The notes under the pieces are model-generated. The model saw only the letters and a program-made list of their open reading frames with translations, had not been told where the DNA came from and did not search any database. Shown piece after piece: positions 1-4,705 of a stretch of DNA of 8,913 nucleotides; the first letter of the stretch is position 1, and each line of letters opens with the position of its first letter. Source of the stretch: X23 sp050251575. Lineage in GTDB: Bacteria; Bacillota; Clostridia; SK-Y3. The stretch spans positions 1-8,913 of the forward strand of contig JBFWMP010000120.1 of assembly GCA_050251575.1 (NCBI GenBank). The letters are read 5' to 3'. The translations under genes were made by a program, and so were the position numbers.

Positions 1-195
1 ATGATGGCTAAAAGAAAAATAGGGCTGTCTGAACTTGCAGAGCGTGTAAATATTACTCCTGCAAATCTATCTATACTGAAAAATAATAAAGCAAAAGCGA
101 TACGCTTTTCTACATTAGAGGAAATTTGCAAGGCCTTAAGCTGTCAGCCGGGGGATATTTTAGAATATGTAGAGGGTAATGAGAGTGAACGTTAA
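1..195 (+). CDS. Small Cro/CI (XRE)-type helix-turn-helix regulator
   Basis: This 64-residue protein consists almost entirely of one HTH domain. The segment LSELAERVNITPANLSILKN (about residues 9-28) is a classic XRE helix-turn-helix. The segment STLEEICKALSCQPGDILEY (about 37-56) is the closing helix pair typical of the short YozG-like/HTH_26 group. It has no ligand-binding or dimerisation domain. Members of this group often sit beside a gene for a DUF2975 membrane protein, but the upstream neighbour is outside the window. Translation may start at either of two adjacent ATG codons (1 or 4), and the ribosome binding site cannot be seen because the window begins here, so a longer N-terminus is possible. 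Its 3' end overlaps the exosortase gene, suggesting cotranscription and possible regulation of that module (inference). The family call is firm; the target is unknown. Confidence 0.85.
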   Translation: MMAKRKIGLSELAERVNITPANLSILKNNKAKAIRFSTLEEICKALSCQPGDILEYVEGNESER

Positions 196-697
196 GGTAT
201 CAAATCACCTTTTTTATTGCTTTGTCGCTTTGATTGGTATATTGCTGACCTATTGGTTTAAAACAGCGCAGGATGATGTTTGGGAACTATTGCTGTATCC
301 TCATGCAAGAGCGGTAGAAATTTTTTATAATACTCCCATGAACTATGTTAATGGAATCGGATACTATTCAATAGATGCTGTATTTGCTATTGGACGTGAA
401 TGTATGGGTTACAATTTTATTGTTATGATGTTTGGTATGAATGCCTGTATGTTTGCAAAGTATTTTAAGGGCTTGCATAAGATATCATGGCTTTTCATAA
501 GCTTTGTCGGTGCTATTTTGATTGGCATATTGATTAGCTGTATTAGAATTGTAGGCTCTGTACCGTTTGTTACTCATGAAAAGTTTACTTTAATCCATTC
601 GGGGGTAGGTATTGCCTTTTATTTCTTTGCGCTTGCTTCAACTTATGCGATAATTAAAAATTTAGTTGGGAGGAAAAATCTTGAAGACAATTGTTAG
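185..697 (+). CDS. xrtK: Exosortase, probably exosortase K (XrtK)
   Basis: This is a small polytopic membrane protein of the exosortase/archaeosortase superfamily, membrane-embedded cysteine transpeptidase-like enzymes that process proteins with a C-terminal motif-helix-basic tail. I see about four hydrophobic helices (near residues 8-25, 77-94, 101-123 and 141-161). The expected catalytic set is present in order: Cys in RECMGYNF (codon 401-403), Arg in SCIRIVG (545-547) and His in LIHSGVGIAF (596-598), the last within an HxxxG pattern followed by a hydrophobic helix. The length (170 residues) matches the short exosortase K class rather than the larger EpsH-like forms, and the neighbouring gene fits the MSEP-CTERM partner of that class. 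I prefer the GTG start at 185 because AGAGGG at 171-176 lies 8 bases upstream; the ATG at 179 would be only 2 bases from it. The gene overlaps both neighbours. Superfamily membership is confident; the K subclass rests on size and context. Confidence 0.8.
   Translation: MNVKVSNHLFYCFVALIGILLTYWFKTAQDDVWELLLYPHARAVEIFYNTPMNYVNGIGYYSIDAVFAIGRECMGYNFIVMMFGMNACMFAKYFKGLHKISWLFISFVGAILIGILISCIRIVGSVPFVTHEKFTLIHSGVGIAFYFFALASTYAIIKNLVGRKNLEDNC
668..673 (+). promoter_or_regulatory. Ribosome binding site selecting a TTG start
   Basis: GGGAGG lies 7 bases before a TTG codon at 681 and inside the coding sequence of the exosortase gene. It decides the start of the large downstream gene: the earlier in-frame TTG at 666 precedes this site and cannot use it. 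Translation of the substrate gene is therefore probably coupled to translation of the exosortase. Confidence 0.7.
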
Positions 698-3440
698 ACC
701 TATTTACATATTATTATTTGTAACATTACCCCAGCTTTTATTATTGGGATATCTGGTATTTGGATTCGGATTATCAAATATTGAGAGGAATATGTTGATA
801 GTTAGTATTTCAATCTTTTTCAATGTGTTTTTTTCTATTTATGCTTTGTTAAAACGAAAAGAGGATATTACAGATATAAAAATATTTATAGCAATTTCAG
901 TTTTATATATGCTATTTATAGCAAGTGGAATATCACTATTAGGGGAATCGTTTTCTCTGATGAATTCTCCAAGCTCTCGGCTGGTGTTCATTACAGTTTG
1001 TATGTTTTCAGTTTTATATGGTATGTTTGGTATTGCCCATCATACAACTTCATCGGATAAGGAATATAATCTTGCAAGATATTCTACAGGAATTATCATA
1101 GTTCCGCCTATCTGGTTTATTATTATAAATCTTATACATGGTATTAATTCTAGCACTATTATGATGATTTTTATTATAGCAAGTGTGTATGCAATCTTAT
1201 TATTAGCTGTAAAAATCCTATTTATCTGGAGAATAAAAAAGTATGCTTATACATTTGATACACCAGGCACTAAAAAATACTATATTGCAACGACGATTAT
1301 CACACTGTTGATGCCATTAGGTGGTTTGGCACTGAATCAATTGTCGGCTGGTTTGGGAAATGGACAAAATTCCATTGGATTGTTCGGCGACTTTACCAGT
1401 CCTATTTACTATATCATTGCAATAATAAACGGTATATTGATGTTGATTCCGCCAATAGAGGATAAACGACTTAGAATTATAATGTTTTATCTTAAAGCAG
1501 TCTGTTATACTTATATACTGTATTTTCTTATCGTCTTTCTGCCCATTATGCCGTTGGGTGCAATCGGAATCATTTTTTATGGATTAGGAGTGTTTATCTT
1601 TGCACCTGCCGCAGCTGCAATTTGGCAAGGGATTCATCTGTGGAGAGAGTGGAAGGTTCTATCTCAAGCTTGGGGAATACAAAGAATCATCGCTGTTTTT
1701 TGCATTGGGATAGTTACGCTGCCTATTTGCGTAGCTTCAGTATTTTGGGGGGATAAAGACAATTTCGCCGCCGCTGCGCAATATTTGGAACAAAATAAAT
1801 TTGAAAATATGCAATTAGTTAGCTTAAGTCGATTGGAAAGAACATTAAGGAATATGAAGAGCGGTCTTGGATTCACAGGCGGAAGAATAGGTTTTGCTAA
1901 AGGGAATACACCCATAATATCTACATTTTATACTCAGTTCATTCTTGATGGGAAAATGGTTTCACAGGAAAATATCATGACATTGGAAAATATGTTTTTT
2001 GATGCAGGACACAATCTTTCAGGTATAAACCTATCTGACCCCAATATTGTAAATAACCGTGTACAGCTTATAGATGCAGTGAGTGAAACAAGATTTGACG
2101 AAGAAAGCGGTGTATATAAATCATGGGTGCATCTGAAGCTAAAAAACCCTACGAACGAGGGAAATGGTGAATATATTACTACCTTCAAGCTGCCTGAAGG
2201 TGTATATATAAGTGATTATTATCTTGATGTTTTGGGGAACAGAAAAGAAGGGATTCTCACTGATCGTCGTGCCGCCTTATTTATTTACCGCAAAATTGTG
2301 AATACGCGCCGTGACCCGGGGTTGTTGCACTATATAGGGAAAAATACGCTGGAGCTCAGGGTTTTTCCTTTTGAGGCAGATGAAATAAGAGAAACAGGCT
2401 TTGAAATTATACATGACCAGAAATTCAATCTCAATTTAGATCATAAGTCTATCTCGGTAGGTGGTAATGCGGAGCAAAAGGAAGTAAATATTGATGGTGC
2501 AGTGCTATTATCATCAGCACAAAAAGCTCATTTGCAATCGATTCAAAGAGTGCCTAAATATTATTTTGTTGTTGATAGCTCAAAAAACAGCAATATAGCA
2601 TGGCATGTACAACAAATTGAAGAATATGCAAAAATAAAGGGAATTATTGATGCGAATGTAATTTTTGCTTCTTATAAAACAGAGTCTTATCCGCTTGCAG
2701 ATATGAAACATGTAGAAATGAAAGCCGAATATGGATTTAATCTAAATCAATCAATCAGAATGATTTTAAGTGAGGAAAGTGATAAGAACTTTCCGGTCAT
2801 TATTGCAGTATCCGATAATATGCCGGGAGCTATTTTCCCTCAGAACATTTACCCGTTGTCCGACAGATTTCCGGAAAGCCCATATTATTATGCTTTAAAT
2901 CATAATCTGACTTTAGCACCTTATTCATACGAAGATAATAAGATAGCAAGCACAGTAAAAAGTCCTATAGTAGAGCCTATTTTAGACTATCATGGAGGGT
3001 ATGTATCAGATAACAATCAAAATGAATTGGTATTAACCGGCACACAACCGGAACATTTTGATTTTACCGGCAATCAGTATAAGGATGCGGTGCTCCTTGA
3101 TGCATCACAACAAAGAGGTTTATTAAAGGGAGAATCAGATTCTTTGGAATTGTTGCGTGCCAGCTTCAGAGCAAAGATTTTAACACCGCAAACGGCATTT
3201 ATAGTGGTTGAAACACCGCAGCAGGAAAAAGAACTGTTTGATTTGCAGGAGAGGATTATAAACAACAATGAACAGATTCCGTCAGTGACCCTTAATGAAC
3301 CGCCAGTGCTTGTTTATAGCATATTGTTTATGTTTATGATATGGTTTATCAAAATGCACAAAATTAAGTTGACACGTTTGAAAAACAAATTTACGACAGA
3401 AAAACGGTGTAGGGGCGACCAGTGGTCGCCCGCGAGATAA
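681..3440 (+). CDS. MSEP-CTERM-like exosortase substrate: polytopic membrane protein with VIT and vWA-like domains
   Basis: This 919-residue protein starts at TTG 681. Residues 1-355 hold about 11 membrane helices (near 9-31, 38-57, 67-87, 101-119, 136-153, 159-183, 200-219, 241-257, 267-289, 293-315 and 335-355). Basic loops (KRK at 58-60, RIKK at 184-187, DKRLR at 261-265, WREWK at 321-325) all fall on one side, which places the region after helix 11 outside. Residues of about 480-577 resemble a VIT domain (FKLPEGV, GNRKEG, AALFIYRK, PGLLHY, LRVFPFEADE). Residues of about 622-735 resemble a vWA fold, but the metal site is degenerate (VVDSSKNS, D632, where DxSxS is expected). The C-terminus has NEPP (872-875), a short hydrophobic helix and a basic tail, as in exosortase targets. 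It overlaps the exosortase gene by 17 bases. The last residues (about 910-919) and the stop are encoded by a repeat element. The molecular function is unknown; the substrate role is inferred from the tail and the neighbour. Confidence 0.75.
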   Translation: MKTIVRPIYILLFVTLPQLLLLGYLVFGFGLSNIERNMLIVSISIFFNVFFSIYALLKRKEDITDIKIFIAISVLYMLFIASGISLLGESFSLMNSPSSRLVFITVCMFSVLYGMFGIAHHTTSSDKEYNLARYSTGIIIVPPIWFIIINLIHGINSSTIMMIFIIASVYAILLLAVKILFIWRIKKYAYTFDTPGTKKYYIATTIITLLMPLGGLALNQLSAGLGNGQNSIGLFGDFTSPIYYIIAIINGILMLIPPIEDKRLRIIMFYLKAVCYTYILYFLIVFLPIMPLGAIGIIFYGLGVFIFAPAAAAIWQGIHLWREWKVLSQAWGIQRIIAVFCIGIVTLPICVASVFWGDKDNFAAAAQYLEQNKFENMQLVSLSRLERTLRNMKSGLGFTGGRIGFAKGNTPIISTFYTQFILDGKMVSQENIMTLENMFFDAGHNLSGINLSDPNIVNNRVQLIDAVSETRFDEESGVYKSWVHLKLKNPTNEGNGEYITTFKLPEGVYISDYYLDVLGNRKEGILTDRRAALFIYRKIVNTRRDPGLLHYIGKNTLELRVFPFEADEIRETGFEIIHDQKFNLNLDHKSISVGGNAEQKEVNIDGAVLLSSAQKAHLQSIQRVPKYYFVVDSSKNSNIAWHVQQIEEYAKIKGIIDANVIFASYKTESYPLADMKHVEMKAEYGFNLNQSIRMILSEESDKNFPVIIAVSDNMPGAIFPQNIYPLSDRFPESPYYYALNHNLTLAPYSYEDNKIASTVKSPIVEPILDYHGGYVSDNNQNELVLTGTQPEHFDFTGNQYKDAVLLDASQQRGLLKGESDSLELLRASFRAKILTPQTAFIVVETPQQEKELFDLQERIINNNEQIPSVTLNEPPVLVYSILFMFMIWFIKMHKIKLTRLKNKFTTEKRCRGDQWSPAR
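3291..3389 (+). other. C-terminal sorting signal (NEPP, membrane helix, basic tail)
   Basis: This segment encodes residues 871-903 of the large membrane protein. It reads LNEPP, then a hydrophobic run of about 15 residues (LVYSILFMFMIWFI), then a cluster rich in Lys and Arg (KMHKIKLTRLKNK). The layout is the tripartite exosortase recognition signal, with Glu-Pro in the position of PEP in PEP-CTERM or MSEP in MSEP-CTERM proteins. Processing by the adjacent enzyme is an inference. The exact motif is LNEP rather than MSEP. Confidence 0.65.
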
Positions 3441-3485
3441 TCAGCATAAATATGGATGAATCGGGCGAGCAAAGCTCGCCCCTAC
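3409..3485 (+). repeat. REPIN-like element 1 (paired GTAG hairpins, GGGCG stem type)
   Basis: A 77-bp element has perfect 10-bp terminal inverted repeats, GTAGGGGCGA at the left and TCGCCCCTAC at the right. Each end contains its own hairpin: GGGCGACC-AGT-GGTCGCCC on the left, and GGGCGAGC-AAA-GCTCGCCC on the right (3463-3481). GTAG followed by a hairpin, present once per strand in inverted orientation, is the layout of a REP pair as mobilised by REP-associated tyrosine transposases (known from other bacteria). The left end lies inside the 3' end of the preceding gene and the spacer holds its TAA stop. No transposase gene is present in the window. Confidence 0.75.
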
Positions 3486-3517
3486 AAATACATATTGTTT
3501 ATTGCAGCACAGTGATT

Positions 3518-3591
3518 GTAGGGAACAGCTCATAACTGTTCTGCAAGCAATTTCCATAAAACTAACGGAACGGTTTCGAACCGTTCCCTAC
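3518..3591 (+). repeat. REPIN-like element 2 (GGGAAC stem type)
   Basis: A 74-bp element has perfect 9-bp terminal inverted repeats, GTAGGGAAC and GTTCCCTAC. The left hairpin pairs GAACAG (3523-3528) with CTGTTC (3536-3541). The right hairpin pairs GGAACGGTT (3567-3575) with AACCGTTCC (3579-3587) around a 3-base loop. It shares the GTAG...CTAC frame and two-hairpin layout of its neighbours, but its stem sequence is different. Confidence 0.7.
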
Positions 3592-3625
3592 AAATACAAT
3601 TGGTAAAAACCGCATCATGTACATA

Positions 3626-3695
3626 GTAGGGTCGTATGGATATACGGCCGAAAACCGAGATGCAGCACAGCGGACGTATGGCCATACGTCCCTAC
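3626..3695 (+). repeat. REPIN-like element 3 (CGTAT stem type)
   Basis: A 70-bp element begins with GTAGGG and ends with CCCTAC. The left hairpin pairs CGTAT with ATACG (3633-3646). The right part is a perfect 20-bp palindrome, GGACGTATGGCCATACGTCC (3672-3691). It is clearly related to the element at 3807-3877: the right-hand 25 bases match at 23 positions and the left-hand 25 at 23 positions, while the spacer between them is more divergent. Confidence 0.75.
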
Positions 3696-3727
3696 GACAC
3701 CAAAACCTATGGTGTGTGAAGGGTACC

Positions 3728-3794
3728 TGTCATTCTGAGTGTAGCGAAGAATCTTGAGTTTTATATCAGATCCTTCACTACGTTCAGGATGACA
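3728..3794. repeat. Dispersed repeat of the GTCATTCTGA type
   Basis: A 67-bp imperfect inverted repeat has ends TGTCATTCTGA and TCAGGATGACA (one mismatch). Inside these ends, GTAGCGAAGAATCT on the left faces AGATCCTTCACTAC on the right. This motif recurs in intergenic DNA of many unrelated bacteria and gives rise to false peptides containing HPERSEGS and RYTQND when translated. It lacks the GTAG boundary of the other elements here, so it is a separate repeat class. The mobilising enzyme is not known to me. Confidence 0.75.
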
Positions 3795-3806
3795 CATATA
3801 TCATGT

Positions 3807-3877
3807 GTAGGGCCGTATGGATATACGACCGAAAATTGGAAATAGACAACAGCGGACGTATTTCCATACGTCCCTAC
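3807..3877 (+). repeat. REPIN-like element 4 (CGTAT stem type, second copy)
   Basis: A 71-bp element with GTAGGG and CCCTAC ends is a diverged sister of the element at 3626-3695. In the left hairpin the two differences fall on paired positions (T3632 and G3647 there, C3813 and A3828 here), so one copy has a T-G pair and the other a C-A mismatch on this strand. The right hairpin pairs GGACGTAT with ATACGTCC, apart from the central bases. Confidence 0.75.
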
Positions 3878-3894
3878 GATCATAGGAAAACAGT

Positions 3895-3919
3895 GTAGGG
3901 GCGACCTGCGGTCGCCCGC
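3895..3919 (+). repeat. Solitary GTAG hairpin (single REP, GGGCG stem type)
   Basis: GTAG is followed by a GGGCGACC-TGC-GGTCGCCC hairpin and GC. Counting two extra leading bases, 24 of 27 positions match the left end of the first element (3407-3433); only the 3-base loop differs. No inverted partner ending in CCCTAC follows, so this is a single REP or the remnant of a pair. Confidence 0.7.
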
Positions 3920-3986
3920 AACCTCCAACTATGTCACATTAGTTATATAATGCAAACTAATTGTATGAATTTTATATTTTTAATTC

Positions 3987-4022
3987 AAGATACATCTTAT
4001 TGAGAAAAGATGTATCTTTTTT
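3987..4022 (+). terminator. Rho-independent terminator
   Basis: A perfect 12-bp stem, AAGATACATCTT (3987-3998) and AAGATGTATCTT (4007-4018), encloses an 8-base loop and runs into six T residues (4017-4022). It points along the plus strand, so it would end transcription arriving from the exosortase module and insulate the fatty acid operon promoter just downstream. There is no matching A-tract for strong bidirectional use. Confidence 0.75.
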
Positions 4023-4031
4023 ATAATTATA

Positions 4032-4060
4032 TTGAAATTATCGGGAAAATATATTATACT
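4032..4060 (+). promoter_or_regulatory. Sigma-A-type promoter of the fapR operon
   Basis: TTGAAA (4032-4037) and TATACT (4055-4060) are separated by 17 bases, close to the consensus of the main vegetative promoter. The expected start of transcription is near 4067, which places the FapR-like palindrome about 10-27 bases into the transcript. The site lies just after the terminator and before the first gene of the operon. Confidence 0.65.
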
Positions 4061-4076
4061 AATTTATAATTACAAG

Positions 4077-4093
4077 TAATAACCAGGTAATAA
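4077..4093 (+). promoter_or_regulatory. Candidate FapR operator
   Basis: The 17-mer TAATAACCAGGTAATAA is centred on 4085 and has dyad symmetry at 6 of 8 arm positions. Compared with the FapR site as I recall it from Bacillus and Listeria (TTAGTACC-N-GGTACTAA), 13 of 17 positions agree, including the central ACCAGGTA. Its position just downstream of the promoter, ahead of fapR itself, fits negative autoregulation of the operon. FapR binding is inferred. Confidence 0.6.
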
Positions 4094-4125
4094 TACCATA
4101 TAATATGAAATAGGAGATGTATGAG

Positions 4126-4701
4126 ATGGGCAAAATATCACCAAAAAAGGATAGACAGAAGGATTTACAAGAACGCTTACAAGAAGACCCTTTTTTGACA
4201 GATGAAGAACTTGCTGAGCTTTTTGATGTCAGTGTGCCTACCATACGCTTGGATAGATTAGAACTGGGTATTCCTGAATTGCGGGAACGAATCAAGAATG
4301 TAGCTGAAAACAGCTATAATAAGGTCAAATCAATACAAAGCAAGGAAATTGTCGGTGAACTGGTGGATATTAATCTTGGTAAAAGTGGAATATCTATTTT
4401 GGAAACTGATGATAATATGGTATTTGAGAAAACAAAGATTGTTAGAGGACACTTCATTTATTCCTTAGCTGAAACACTTGCAATTGCAGTTATTGATGCG
4501 CAAGTAGCACTTGTAGGTGTTGCAAATATAAAATATAAAAGTCCGGTATATTCGGGGACTAAGCTAATTGCAAAGGCTGAGGTTATACGTATACGGGAAC
4601 ATAAATATCTTGTATGGGTAAAAATAAAGGAAAAGCAAATAGAGGTGTTTAGAGGCAAATTTATTCTTGTTTCTTTAAATGGAGAAATCAAGAGGAGGTA
4701 G
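4126..4701 (+). CDS. fapR: FapR, malonyl-CoA-responsive repressor of fatty acid and phospholipid synthesis
   Basis: The protein has 191 residues, close to the 188 of Bacillus subtilis FapR. Residues of about 20-60 form a DeoR-like HTH, with the family signature RLELGIPELRERIK after the recognition helix. A linker helix and a hot-dog-fold effector domain follow (about 75-190), with RGHFIYSLAETLAIAVID at the position of the malonyl-binding segment and the NIKYKSPVYSGTKLIAKAEV strand region. In the known family, apo-FapR represses fap genes and malonyl-CoA or malonyl-ACP releases it. The start at 4126 is preferred: GGAG at 4113-4116 is 9 bases upstream, whereas it abuts the ATG at 4117. It is the first gene of the operon, its stop lies within the ribosome binding site of plsX, and an operator-like palindrome sits in its own leader. 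Confidence 0.93.
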   Translation: MGKISPKKDRQKDLQERLQEDPFLTDEELAELFDVSVPTIRLDRLELGIPELRERIKNVAENSYNKVKSIQSKEIVGELVDINLGKSGISILETDDNMVFEKTKIVRGHFIYSLAETLAIAVIDAQVALVGVANIKYKSPVYSGTKLIAKAEVIRIREHKYLVWVKIKEKQIEVFRGKFILVSLNGEIKRR

Positions 4702-4705
4702 GAAG

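Larger units (their letters stand above)
3441..4125. other. Gene-free intergenic region filled with palindromic repeats
   Basis: This 685-base stretch holds no credible coding sequence. From 3441 to 3919 it is an array of palindromic dispersed repeats separated by roughly 15-35 bases of AT-rich spacer. From 3920 to 3986 I see only AT-rich sequence without structure. From 3987 onward come a terminator, a promoter, a FapR-type operator and the leader of the fatty acid operon. The decamer TGCAGCACAG occurs twice (3503-3512 and 3661-3670), and AAATACA follows the right ends of the first two elements, hinting at shared flanks or nested insertion. Confidence 0.8.

Noticed and set aside
666..680. 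TTG at 666 as the start of the substrate gene
   Set aside because: It precedes the GGGAGG site, which is correctly spaced for the TTG at 681.
3369..3374. TTGACA as a promoter -35 element near the end of the substrate gene
   Set aside because: No -10-like hexamer lies 16-18 bases downstream, and no gene starts nearby.
3615..3797. Minus-strand open frame of 60 residues containing HPERSEGS and RYTQND
   Set aside because: It is a translation of the dispersed GTCATTCTGA-type repeat and a neighbouring hairpin element. This peptide pattern is a familiar false gene in many genomes, and no ribosome binding site supports it.
3409..3919. CRISPR array
   Set aside because: The repeats are palindromic pairs with differing stems and irregular spacing. 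There is no constant direct repeat with uniform unique spacers, and no cas gene is nearby.
3987..4022. Riboswitch or leader attenuator of the fapR operon
   Set aside because: The hairpin and T-run lie upstream of the best promoter (4032-4060), so they terminate incoming transcription rather than act in the operon's own leader.
4117..4125. ATG at 4117 as the fapR start
   Set aside because: The ribosome binding site GGAG (4113-4116) touches this codon; spacing is normal only for the ATG at 4126.
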